A DNA stretch of 64,000 nucleotides from Calliopum simillimum. Lineage: Eukaryota > Arthropoda > Insecta > Diptera > Lauxaniidae. The stretch spans positions 123,837,309 to 123,901,308 of the forward strand of contig OX638368.1 in assembly GCA_951812925.1 (NCBI GenBank), written 5' to 3'. The notes beneath the pieces are model-generated. The model did no database searches, was not told where the DNA came from, and saw only the letters and a list, made by a program, of their open reading frames with translations. Of the stretch, positions 23,225 to 34,625 are shown one piece after another. A program made the position numbers and the translations under genes. The number at the start of each line of letters is the position of its first letter. The first letter of the stretch is position 1.

Positions 23225-23795
23225 TTTTTATACCCTACACCCAGGGTATATTCACTTTGTCCTTCCGTTTGTAACGCAGAGAAGGAGGCGTGGCAGATAT
23301 GGAAAAGTATATATATTCTTGATCAGCGTCACCTCCTGAGTCGATATAGCCTTGTCCGTCTGTCTGGCTGGGTGGCTGGGTGGCTGGCTGGCTGGGTAAC
23401 GGCTGGGTGTGTGTGGAAATACACTTTTTGGGAAAACTAAGCAAGATAATTCAATGAAATTTGGTACCCTGCCTCCGTCACCAAAGTTAGCTCGGGGGAT
23501 TGCAAATGAGCAAAATCGGTTAACGGACACGCCTACCGCCCATACAAAAAATATATTCAAAATGCAATTTTGGTAGTATTTTTCACGACAATGCAACCAA
23601 AATACACATAAATACTACAAATTGTAAGCGCAAGCTCTGAGAAAAAACTGAGCGAACTCAGACAAGAGGGCGCGGCACCTCCCATATAAGCAATAGCTTC
23701 AAAACGCTATACTGAAAGCGATTTTTGAGATATTCGAACCAAATTTAACTCAGACACTAAGAACTATAAATGAAAGCTCTCAACAAAAATTGGGT

Positions 23796-24814
23796 TGTAA
23801 CGAATGTTGTAGTTATTATTATTAAATTCAATTAGATTTCATTGTTTCAACTATTTTTAAATTATTAATTTGATTTTGGATATAATTATCAAGCCTTCAC
23901 TGTAATGTTCGAATTTACTTTTTATGTTTCTATGGAAATTTCTTTAGAATAATTTTTTATTGTGTTTCCATAACAATTTCATTCGAATAGAATTTTGTAA
24001 AGCCCAAACTCCAATAGCGCGTCGGCAGTGGCAATGGCAGTTTTCGAAGCAGTATTTTACTGCCAGTATTTGCTCTCACTGCAGATGTATCCACAATAGC
24101 GCGGCGGCAGTGGCACTGGCAGAGTTCGAATTAAAACAGTTTTCGCGAACAAACTCATTATTTTATCTTTTAATTTTTTCACACAACTCACAATATTAAT
24201 TTTAAAATTTCACAAACTTAAAAATTTTAACAAATGACATGTTTTTTTCTCAAAATTTTGAAGTTCGAAAGTTTCGAAAGTATTCAAATGAGAGGCAGTG
24301 GCAGTGAATTTAGAAATAGAGAAAAATTGCACAGCGCTGTGTACTGCCGCTGCTGTATTGTAGTTACTTTCATATAAAGTAGTGCGTTCTAAAATGACAA
24401 CTGTTTTCGAACACTGCCACTGCCACTGCCGACGCGCTATTGGAGTTTGGGCTTTATTTTGAAAAATTTATTATTTAATTTTTACCTGAATTTGAATTCA
24501 TTCAATTTTAAGTCGTTGAACAGATCACATCAAATAAAATATTTTCAAAAATAAAAAAAAATAAAAAAATTAAATTTTCTTTCATTGAAACAAAAAAGAG
24601 GAAAATACAACCAAGCGGACCTAAAAATAAAACAAAATAAAAAACAATAATTCACTAAACACTTGAAGACGGGAAACCGACTCTAGTGGAAGGAATTAAA
24701 TAATAAAAATAAAAAAAAAAACATAAAAAGCCTAGAACACAAACAACGACGCATGTCGGGTTTGGATCGGGTTATTTTATGTAAATTATAATTAACAATA
24801 TCCTTAATCTTACA
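23796..24814. mobile_element. Probable solo LTR containing a MITE
   Basis: The insertion starts TGTAAC and ends TTACA, the TG..CA ends and short inverted repeat of an LTR. It interrupts a 142-bp unit of the surrounding Helitron-like element. Comparison with intact units shows that the flanks GGGT (23792-23795) and TGGT (24815-24818) are the same target bases, so a 4-bp duplication with one change is likely. Without the 455-bp MITE inside, the LTR is about 560 bp. No gag or pol sequence is present. The orientation is unclear. Confidence 0.55.
24000..24454. mobile_element. Foldback MITE with TA duplication
   Basis: The ends are AAGCCCAAACTCCAATAGCG and its inverse CGCTATTGGAGTTTGGGCTT, flanked by TA on both sides (23998-23999 and 24455-24456). 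The inverted match extends through GTCGGCAGTGGCA and CAGTTTTCGAA. A third partial copy of the terminal motif (AATAGCGCGGCGGCAGTGGC) lies inside near 24097-24116. TA target use suggests mobilisation by a Tc1/mariner-type transposase. No coding capacity. Confidence 0.78.
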
Positions 24815-25209
24815 TGGTTAAATTGGACAAGGAGGCGTGGCACCTGCCATATAAGCAAAAGTTTCAAAATGCTATTCTGAAAGAGTTTTTTGAGATAATC
24901 CAACCAAATTTCACTCACCCACTTAATATTATAAATGCAAGCACTGAACAAAAACTGGGTGAACTCGGACAAGAGGGCGTGGCACCTCCCACATAAGCAA
25001 AAGCTTCAAAACGCTATACTGAAAGCGATTTTCGAGATATTCAAACCAAATTTAACTCAGACACTAAGAACTATAAATGAAAGCTCTCAACAAAAATTGG
25101 GTGCAATCGGACAAGGAGGCGTGGCACCTCGCTTACAAGCAAAATTTTCAAAACACTGCAGTGTAGGATATTTATTTTTTGGCCAGGCCAAAAGTTACAC
25201 CCTTACTAG

Positions 25210-27119
25210 TTTGGAATTAAGTTCAAATTTTTTTTGAAAAAAAATCGGAATTTAATACCAAAAACTTCTAAATCAATACTAAAGGGAATCAAAAGTAAGA
25301 AAAGTTAACTATCATATTTTAGCGTGCTCAAGCAATCGTATCTTCGAAATTTTACCCTACTGTAAGTCTATATTTTACATAAAACTTATGCGGTGTGTGT
25401 CCAGAAATTCAGAGGTTAAGAAATTGTTAATAAGTAAAACCAAATTAAAGGTTATATATTTAATCAAAAAACAAACTTTCTCTTCTTTTTTGAAACAAGC
25501 CATAACCTCTGGATACCTTTATAATCGCAATTCGTTACATTACTCGATTGCACTCTATTAATACTGAACCCACATGCAATGCATTATGTCGTAAATACTA
25601 ATAATTGCATATATTTTCTTTTCATTATTTTCCAGCTCACGAATAAGCGGCTTCAATGTTTCGCATGGTTACACTACTGACTACTGGTTTTCTCATTAAA
25701 AAAACTAATTTTCATTAAAAGGTAAGAAATCAAGTATTTGCATGTACTTAAAGCTATAAATAAATCAAAGTTAAACATTTCATAGAGAAGAAGGGATTTA
25801 AGCATAAAGTACTCAAAGGATCATAAAACCCAATCCTCTAGTACAAAAAAAATACATATAATATTTCGAAATTATGGATAATTTGCAGCATTAGGGAGAG
25901 TGCTGGAATGCAAATAGCGCACACAACATTTATTTTTCATGTTATTTTTCTTATTTGAAACAACATTTCTGTGTATTTTTTAATTTTATTTTGTATTCAT
26001 TTCATTTTTAATTTCGCATTTCTTCACGTTTTACATCCGGCTGTTGATGAGCGAGCGCAGCACTCCGTTGCATGCCGTTGTGTATTGGCCACGAAGCGTC
26101 AGTCATGTCGAATTGGTGTAAATTTTATTAATAACACAGCACGTTAGGTAACTAACTACCGCCGCCTCCCCCCCTGCGACCACGCCTCACGCACTCGCTC
26201 GCTCCCTAACAGCGTGTTAACATTTCCGAGCGCTTAATTTGAGCGCAAAAAAAAAGCGTTTTAAAACGTGGCGACCATGAAGAGAACGTGCTGTATTTTT
26301 TGTTTTCGTTTTGCACTCACACACTCGTCAAGAAAAATACAAAAAATTACAGGTTTTACATAATTAGTAGGGGGGTGAAGCACCTGGATTAAATTTATAA
26401 CTCGTGTACTCAACTGGAATTATAAAACTTAAGTACTTTGTTGTTACTACATGGTAATCGTTTGAATTTCAGTTCAGAGTCCTTGACAAGGAAGATGTGG
26501 GAGCAGCTTTTGGCAAAAGTGCGCCGCGGAAGGTGAAGGTTTAAATGCAATTAGCGCGCCTCGTATTCTCGAAAAAAGGCAAAATGACATTGAAATTAAT
26601 GTAAAACTCATTAATTATTTTTTAACATTTTTATTCGTTTGTTTGTTTTTTGTTTCTACTGATTGCGTGGGGTGTCATTTTCAATGATAAGCTGCTACAT
26701 GAAGCTATGAAATGAAAATAAAACGCGAAAATGTCACCTTTGTTATGTAAATAACATTTATGATCATCATCAACTGCCGTCTTTGGTTGATATTCGTCTG
26801 TTGCACGCCAGTGCGTGCTTAAGTTTAATCAATTTCCCCCAAAGTCATTGTTGTCTTTGTCGTCGTCCTTTTGACTCTCTTTTTTGTTTTTTGAGAAGAT
26901 ACTGCCGACTTTAACATAAAACAATCAACTTTATTGTGTTCGACTCCCTCTACTGCTGACACTGACTGCTGCTCTGTGTCTGCTGTCTAGTGTGACAATA
27001 TGATCTGTAGGAAATATTGCATCAGATGATTTATTAGAAAAAAAAACTAGATGGTTTTTTTGATACTGTTTCTAATAAGATTGTTAAATATTACATACCA
27101 CAAAGTCTTAAATTACCAA
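25210..27119. other. Non-coding stretch, partly less AT-rich
   Basis: No coding exon is supported. The segment 26040-26280 is richer in C and G than its surroundings (CCGCCGCCTCCCCCCCTGCG and CGCACTCGCTCGCTCC), and short balanced tracts lie near 26760-26990. Such islands in an AT-rich background can mark conserved regulatory sequence or an untranslated exon, but no motif decides it. Confidence 0.4.
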
Positions 27120-27420
27120 CACTTCTATGGTCATGGTCTTGGTCACAATGAATATCAAGACCACAACTTCTTTTAGTCTTAGTAATTTATAGTAAATAGG
27201 TGTGTCACACCCATTTCAATTCGGAACTTAAAACCCAACTGTTTTGGAAAAATAAAGTTTGAACATTTTAAATACTCAATAATTATAGATATAATCTATA
27301 GAAATTTTCTCAAATCCAACGCCATGACCGAGACCAAGACTAAGACTCCATATCAAAAACAAATCCAGGACTCAACCTCCAAGGCTAAGGCGCCTACTGT
27401 CTTGGTTTGTTCATTACTAC
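27120..27420. repeat. AAGAC-rich repeat, copy 2 (inverted)
   Basis: This copy shares three things with the repeat at 7927-8298: the CTTGGTCT/AGACCAAGAC-rich ends, the terminal TTCATTACTACTT, and a central GTGTCACACCCATTTC that is the inverse of copy 1's GAAATGGGCGTGACAC. The two therefore lie in opposite orientation. The left boundary is unclear. Non-coding. Confidence 0.42.
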
Positions 27421-27674
27421 TTAAATCTGCCAGTTCTCTCAACCTCAATGTCCCTAGGTGCAACTACCTGAATAGCTCTAGGTTTATTTTTTTTTTTTTT
27501 TTTTGTAAGCAGACTGTGAAATTTATGACCCATTAATAATAGCATTAAGAAACAGTTTCAATAACTCCTTTTTTGAATTTTCTCTTTTTTCTCACTTTCC
27601 GTTTTCTATTTTATATAAGAATTTTTATTTTTTTACTATTTGTTCCTCAATTTCATTAAGTTTATTCTTAACTA

Positions 27675-28300
27675 AAAAGTGATCCAATAAGAGCTTCCTA
27701 CAACAATTTTGCTTGCTAACGTAGCCGTTCAACCAGAAATGAGCTTCGTCGCTAAACACATTTTTCGATAAAATAATGAATCAATTTGAAGTTCTTGTAA
27801 GGCTCATAAACCGAAATTAAAACGTACACCAAGATCAGTCGGCTACAATTCTTGTACGAGCTGTATTTTATGGGCATTCAGATCAAGATCACGTCTCAAG
27901 ATACGCCACAATGATCTATAAGAAATGCCCAAAGCCTGAGATCGGCGACGAATGGATTGTTCACGGTTTTAACGAACACTCTCTGCTTCAGCAGCAATAT
28001 TCTCTAAATTACCGGCTCTATGCACTCTGGTTGAATGATGAATGTTCGATAGTGTAAAATTGCTTTGAAATCTGGTGATAGTGTTACGAATAGTGCGCTT
28101 AGTTGGACGTTCATAACGACTAAAATGATCTCGAAGAACTCTATAACATTCTCTAACTGATGACTGATTTTGGTAGCAAGTTTCGACAGTTAATAAACGT
28201 TGAATACTGAACACAAACGTCATGTTGACAAGCCATTTGACATATAACAGCTGTAAAAACAGCCCAATTGGAAAATTGGACCTTTTATTGGTTCACCCTT
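27675..28300 (-). mobile_element. Internally deleted mariner-like element
   Basis: The left end AAAAGTGATCCAATAAGAGC and the inverse of the right end, AAGGGTGAACCAATAAAAGG, are matching imperfect TIRs, each flanked by TA (27673-27674 and 28301-28302). The 626-bp interior holds the N-terminal half of a transposase on the minus strand. The rest of the gene is gone up to the left TIR, leaving a non-autonomous deletion derivative. Confidence 0.75.
27704..28223 (-). pseudogene. Mariner/Tc1-type transposase, N-terminal half
   Basis: From an ATG at 28223 the frame reads MTFVFSIQRLLTVETCYQNQ, a first helix-turn-helix region (YRVLRDHFSRYERPTKRTI) and HSTRVHRAGNLENIAAEAES before a stop. A shifted frame continues with QSIRRRSQALGISYRSLW (second helix-turn-helix) and ILRRDLDLNAHKIQLVQEL. 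Another continues with FSDEAHFWLNGYVSKQNC, which contains the first catalytic Asp. The second and third catalytic residues are deleted. At least two frameshifts and several stops make it non-functional. Confidence 0.82.
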
Positions 28301-28544
28301 TAGATGACCCAATAGCGACTTCATTCGCTCGTTCCCGATATCCTTTATATATGTACCACACCTCATTCATCTCCATCGGACTGAGGCTGCAACTCTCCCA
28401 CGTAAGCATATGTGAACCAAGTTCCACTATGATATCTGCTATGGGCGCAGAGGTATATAGTTTTGTGTTCTTAATATATCTACATCCCAATTGAAAGCTT
28501 TAATAAACCAAATTGTGTCCCTTTATACAGTTGTCACTTGCTGG
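28301..28544. other. Short spacer
   Basis: Non-coding spacer between the deleted mariner and a tandem array; nothing recognised. Confidence 0.35.
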
Positions 28545-29040
28545 AAATTCCATGTGAATCGATTAAGTGGTCTTCGAGAAAATGATATCTAAAAAATATA
28601 TTTGTATATGGGTCACCCTAAATTACTTATATATCTTTGTAGTGCCTTTAATTTAAAATTTTATGTGAACCGATCAAGTGGTCATTGAGAAAATTCAATT
28701 TAAAAAAAGTTTTTGTATGAGGGCCACCCTTAATATTCACCCTTAATAAAAGTTTTATTACCTAAGCTGTGCCTCTAAACACAAAAGCCACGTGGTTTAA
28801 GTTCCATGTGAAGCGATCATCGAGAAAATGCTATATAAAATGTATTTTTGTTTTAGGGCCACCCTAAATATCCATCCCACATATAATTTATATAGCCTTT
28901 GAAGTAAACTTTAAGTTAAGATGTTGTGGTGTAATTGTCATGTCAATGAGCGTTTGATTCACGGTCTTCGAGAAAATGCGTTTTAAAACAACTTTTTTGT
29001 ATGAGTGCCACCCTTAATATGCATCCTAACTAAAATTTCT
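28545..29040. repeat. Degenerate tandem array, about 110-150 bp units
   Basis: Four units share ATGTGAAnCGATnAAGTGGTC, then GAGAAAAT (28578, 28687, 28831, 28970), a TTTTTGTATGAGGG-like block and GCCACCCT(T/A)AATAT (28611, 28722, 28858, 29009). Unit length varies by deletion. The array is old and non-coding. Confidence 0.65.
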
Positions 29041-31249
29041 TTGCTTTTAAACCACCTTAGTATTAAGGAGAACAAACAAAAATAAAAAATTATTCAAATC
29101 GGTCGGGCCGTTTTCGAGTTTTAGCCAGACTGACGCACTGAATTCATTTTTATAGAAAGGGTGGTTGGGGTTTAGTAGAACACCAGAAAATGTAAGATTC
29201 CTGGGACAATTCTGAACAACTTTTCTTGGTTCCATTTTTCGAAATTCGCAAAACTGACGGAGATATAGCCATCGGAAGATCAGGACTAGTTTTATGAAAA
29301 ACGCTATAAATTCGGAACGCCTTGATGGATTTTAATAATATTGGTGTCATATGAAAAGTACTTTGATTGGTAAACAAAAGTCATAAATCCGAGTCATGGT
29401 TTTTGAGATTTGAAAAATTTTCAAAAATTTCGAATAGTTTTCTTTTAAAGAACTTTTTTTTTCCAAAAACTACATAATTTTAGTGACAAATTATAAATAC
29501 CCAATTTATTTCCTTTCATTTGATATGTAATTTGTACCCGATTTCTTTCAATGGCATATTTTTTTGTATGAAAACAAAAAAGTAAATCAAAGAAATTTTT
29601 ATACAATTTACCAAAACATTACAAATGCACTGAAAACATTACAATTGCATTAAAGAAAGCAATCTAAATAGCATCATCGGTGCTTCCTACTGGGTAACGT
29701 ACCATACCGATGTCAACCACAAAGGTGTAGAAGTTACGACAGCACTGACACGAAACTGTAATAAGGCAACTGAGCTGGCTGATTGTCAACTGCATGAGAT
29801 GGCATTGGGTTGAGTTGGACTTTTTTCTTTTTTGGGAAATTGACAAAGCAAAAATATAAGTAACAGCAAAAATAATAAACGCAGGCAGGACTTCTTTTAA
29901 CTGCTGTGCAATGCAGAAAGGATGAGATGTTGTGGCTTTATACTTACTTTGCACACACACACACACACACAATATGCAAATCTCATCTTAGGGTAATTAA
30001 GACTTGTGAACATGTCGTCGTGGTTATAGTTTGTGTGTGCGCTACTCCACATTAAGTAAAGCAATAAAGTAAGCGGGGAAGTGGGGTGCTACAAATAACA
30101 CTGTGATACTTGGTGTCTCAGAAAGAAAATTTCACAGCAGACAACGCTCACACTGTCGCTACATGTGAAAAAACAACAATGACGACGACTGTCAGGATAT
30201 TTTAGACAACGACATTGGAACGTTCAAGCTCATTTAAAATTTCAACATGAAATGGGTGGATTTAATTAAGACATTTAGCTCATCATCATCATCATCATCA
30301 TTATCACCATCACCACCACCACCAACAATATTATCATTTTATTATATTATCATTATCATAATCATCGACGATGTCAGAGTGTAAGAGATTTTCTCATTAT
30401 TTTCGTTATTAATGAGCCGTTTAGTTGAAAATGCAGCACTGCTTTGGTTTCATATGCGCAAAAATAGACATCAAAGGATCTCTTAAAATTTTGTGCTACA
30501 TCTTAGAAATCATTGTGGCTTTTCTTATTTCCATACAAGATGATACGATTAAATTCCATACACAAATTATACAATAAATGTTATCTATTGTTCTTCTGCT
30601 AAGGAAAAGTTTATGAAAATCTGTCTACTTTTATGAAGTTTAATTAAACTAATAATAAAAAAATTTAATCTATCAACTGAACTTCAGACAAAATACAGTG
30701 GAAGATTTAATTAAATATTTTCACATATTAAAGAAAGTAAACGTGATCCGAAAATACAAATGAATCCTTATATATTTACTTTAATCAAGCTTCTAATTTT
30801 AGTTTTATTGATGACTCTTTAAAATTTGTTATAATTCCAACCTGATGTTTCGAAATTCCCACTATGCAATGCAATGAACCAGTCAATTGTTGTGATTAAA
30901 TGAGTTTTTCTTTTCAATTTGATTTGTAGTTTCCTTAACTTTGTAATAAAATTAAATTGTAATGCTTCCAAGTCCAAGAGCAACTGCAAGTTTTCTTGGC
31001 AAACTGTCTTGAAGGTAGCAATCAATAACGGAGTTAGCTTTTTGCGATGGTTGTTAGGGTTATGTTATATCATATATTATATGAAAGAGACTTTAACTAA
31101 TTCCACTATTGGTTGGTTGGTATTGATCGCCTCAATGCCACAGGGAAGTATAGCAGAATGTATATGGGAAAATCCAAAAATAATCTTCTCTAATATGACC
31201 CAGGTTTCAAGAACTTTTTTTTATTTTCTATAATGAAATGTGGTGGAAT
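29041..31249. other. Non-coding stretch with microsatellites
   Basis: A CA repeat lies at 29950-29971, and a CAT/CAC run (CATCATCATCATCATCATCA) at about 30280-30325. The segment 29220-29440 resembles part of the foldback at 46870-47845 (GGAGATATAGCCATCGGAAG, GGATTTTnAnAATATTGGTG), so it is a relic of that dispersed repeat. I see no gene. Confidence 0.5.
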
Positions 31250-31465
31250 ATATTTCTAAACGTGTAAAATAAAATTCCCAATAGGTATAGAAAAAAACTT
31301 TGATATGAGGGGTTGTCAGGAGGTCGTTTTATCTGAAAATTTCGGAAAAATCGAGATTCCCGGTGAGCACACATTTCGAAAGTAGTAGATATGTTACGTG
31401 GCACCTTTCCATATATTCTCAAGTATAATTGGAAAAATCGTGTGTGGGACATGGCGACAGAATGG
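31250..31465. repeat. Dispersed repeat, inverted copy of 56205-56420
   Basis: The phrases GTCGTTTTATCTGAAAATTT, GAGCACACATTTCGAAAGTA, GTAGATATGTTACGTGGCAC and CTTTCCA occur here. They return as reverse complements in the same relative order at 56205-56420. The copies differ at many positions. The family is unknown to me and no ends are defined. Confidence 0.6.
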
Positions 31466-31571
31466 GTTAAAAAGTCTAATGAGCTATATTACCCCAAATT
31501 TCTGGAAAAAATTCAAGCAAATTCTTTGGTAAAAAATAAATCGAATTGGTTTATGATGTCTTTTAACTTAA

Positions 31572-31679
31572 GCCCCCCATGCCGAGCAAAAAACAAATAA
31601 CGCTTAATTTTGGGTAAAGAAGCAATTTTTGGCGATTTACGAAATTTAGCGTTATTTTTTTAGGCTCGGTATGGGGGGC
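31572..31679. mobile_element. 108-bp hairpin MITE flanked by TTAA
   Basis: GCCCCCCATGCCGAGC opens and GCTCGGTATGGGGGGC closes a short palindrome. The pairing extends inward through AACAAATAACGCT against AGCGTTATTTTTTT. TTAA lies on both sides (31568-31571 and 31680-31683), as expected of piggyBac-type insertion. TTAA is itself palindromic and common in AT-rich DNA, so the assignment is tentative. Confidence 0.55.
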
Positions 31680-31683
31680 TTAA

Positions 31684-34625
31684 ATTAACCCATGCTGTCC
31701 TATTCTACCCTCAAACTAAAATGGAGATTTCTATGAAACTAAAAACTCTAAAAAGTATTGGTTGAGACATATATGATCTTCGCAATGTTGGCTATTATTT
31801 ATGTATCACGAAGACCTTGGGTTCATCACGCCCATACCGTCCACGCATTAACCGAAAGTCTCCAAGAAGATCATTTTTGATAAAAACAAGAAATAAAAAT
31901 ACGTTAATATTTAAAATAAAAACATCAGTACTAGTTTCATTTTTGAAAGTGGTGCCATATTTTTTAAGCAATATGTGTTCTGATTCTGAAGGTTTTTAAT
32001 ATGTTTAAAACGAAACCGCAACCAGTTTTGTTATATCACGTCAGAATTTTGAGATATTCTTGTTTCAAAGTAGCTGTGTTTTGAGCATTTTGCTTTGAAG
32101 TGCGCAATATAGCCATTTGGTCACCTGGTCATGGATTACACAGGAACATGCATAGGTTTCGATGAAACTAAATGTTATACGTAGAACATAAAATAGTTTT
32201 TGAAACAATTCATAAGTAAATTCTTGTTAATGACAAGATTTTATCCTTGAAAATAAGGACTTTTACTAAGAACCCAATATGGCCGCTTGGTCACCTGGTA
32301 ATGAACCACTGGAACATGAATGGATTCCAATGAAACGAAATAGGACCTATAGAACATACAATGGTGTTTGAAACAATATATCGGTTTAGCGTAGTTTCTT
32401 CTTCCTATCAATGGAATCGGGTATCGGGCCGATATGGGTTACAAAAATATCATAAACAAAGTCGAGTTTTGGTCCATGTCTATTTTCTTAAAATGGAGGT
32501 CAAAAATATAAATTTTGTTTTAAGTCTTTTCGGCCCACTATACGGTATGCAGTATCTTTCGGTTGACTTTGCGTTTTACAAGGAGGCCGCTCTTAAGAAA
32601 AGTCCATTCAATTTCACTCAAATTAAATTTAATACGCCAACTAATGACCAAAACTTTAAATTAATTTCGAACTCTATTGATGTTTGGTTGCAAATTCTCA
32701 CACAACTAAGTACATACCTACACACTCAGAAGAATGTATTTACGAGTGTGTATGTATTTAGATTAAATTTTGGTTTTTGACTTTTGAAAGAGATAACACC
32801 GGATTACCGTAACACACCCATTCAGTTACTTATCCTTCTGGATAAGTGCATCAATATATCAGTTCGTAAATATGATAAATTTTTTAATGTCCTTAATCTT
32901 TGGCAACGTTATGTAGATTACAGTGCGTCTCAAATAGGTATTAATGTGCACATAAATATGTACATATGAGAAAAAAGGTGGCTCCTATTACCTAAGCAAT
33001 AAAAATATTTGAAATAGTAACGAATTATTAAATTCGCTTTGAAACAAAAAAATCTTCAATTTCTCAAGAAACAATTTCTCCTGATCATAATTTATAATTC
33101 GCTGAAATTATCAATGGAAACATTGATTTTCTTAACTCACTGTAAGCAAATAGTACTTGTACTTCAAAACGTTGTGAGTACGTTTATGCTAAAAAATGTC
33201 AAACTTTATTATTGTGTTGCCAGATTTTAGTTAATGATATTAGTTTTGCCAGATCCTGAATTAAAGGAAACGAGAATTCTAAAAAAATATAAAATTAGGG
33301 AACAAAATTAAAGCTACCAACTTTAAGGTTAAAGGTCCAGAACTTTGCAAAATTCTTTAGAACCCTATAAACACAATACACTTTTAGAAAGCTCATACAA
33401 TTAGCTTAAAGGTTCTGGTAAAAATTTTTTCTAAAACGTCCCCAGGAAATTTTTGTTTTTTAAAGCAAGTCAAAAAATCGGTTTTTTACCCGGCAGAAAA
33501 TGGGTTAAGTATTTTAGCAAATATACATATATATGTAAAATGTAAATATAACCTTTAAAGATATTTTCAGCGTCTCTACCCTGTTTTAGTACAAATAAAT
33601 ATATACTTTGCTCTGGCTGGAAACTATACATTTCAAGTGATTGGTAAAGGATGTTGTAGGCGTTCGATAAATGAAATTATTTGCATAGCCTATGGCTAAC
33701 GCCAATACACACGCATACATGGTAAATACATAATCATATGCGGTATATGCACAAAGGTTAATTTTGTTAAAGTTAAATAATTAATTTTGCATAGCAGTTT
33801 AATGTGCGTTTAAGTGCTGCGCTAATTTGAGCACATCAAATATTTAATTAAATTTTTGTTTTGTTTTAATTCAAAACCGAAAAACCCGAAACTTAAACCC
33901 CAAGGGCATAACACCTAAAACAATATAGAGAGAAAAATACAGAGAGTGAGAGCGAAAAGGATAATTTTTAAAAGCGAACTTTAGGCTATTAAATTTATTG
34001 TTTGTCTTTGTGTTGATTTGTGGAATAATACATTCGTATCCTGAGAGGAATTCGTGAAATAAATAAATAAATACATTTACATAGATACTTACGTACGTAC
34101 ACATGTGTAGATAAATGTTTAATTGTTTTGACATAACAAATTGATTGCAACATCAAACAACATTTTTATGTTGTAAAATGACAAAACACATCTCAATTTA
34201 ATGATGCAACAGAGTATTAAAATTATTTCACATTTATAGATAATCAAAACATTTGAATGCAAGCATGTGTGTGTGTGTGTGTTTGTGTTTGTGTTGAAAA
34301 ATTATGGCTGTCTTATAATTTAATCGCTTTAGGCAAGTATAACATACTTTTATAGTCATTTGGGTGTAAAAACGTTAGATCTTTTATACAAAGATTTTTT
34401 TTCGTCTTTTTTTCATATTTTTTCACAACAAATAAATTGACCCCCCCTCCGCCAAAATCGATGAGTAAAATGCACATAATGAATTAAGGTCCTGAATGAA
34501 TTGATATAAAGTTAGAAACTTGAAACATTATCTGAAAATAATGACAGATTCTGTATGAAAACCATCCATTTATAGATCAAATTTTCATTTGAACGTTTTG
34601 TATAGGGTAATGAACCAATTGAAAA
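31684..34625. other. Non-coding stretch with a local duplication
   Basis: Two copies of about 170 bp starting at GGTCACCTGGT (32119 and 32289) share AGGAACATG/TGGAACATG, GATGAAAC/AATGAAAC, AGAACATA and TTTGAAACAAT. The 139-codon open frame at 32361-32780 shows no recognised domain and I do not call it. A TG repeat lies at 34267-34300. Nothing else is supported. Confidence 0.5.

Larger units (their letters stand above)
23225..25209 (+). mobile_element. DINE/Helitron-like element, copy A
   Basis: The 5' end is TTTTTATACCCTACACCCAG followed by GGTATATTCAC, a small subterminal inverted repeat of the DINE type. The 3' end has a perfect 8-bp-stem hairpin TTTTGGCCAGGCCAAAA, then 12 bases and CTAG (25206-25209) followed by T, the Helitron-type terminus. 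Between them lie a single-copy 5' part with a TGGC/CTGG-rich tract (23355-23410) and tandem units of about 142 bp, each with GGCGTGGCACCT. One unit precedes and about three follow a solo-LTR insertion at 23796-24814. No RepHel coding sequence is present, so it is non-autonomous. Confidence 0.75.

Noticed and set aside
32361..32780. 139-codon open frame as a gene
   Set aside because: It overlaps the second copy of a local 170-bp duplication at its start and shows no recognisable domain; chance is a sufficient explanation in 64 kb.
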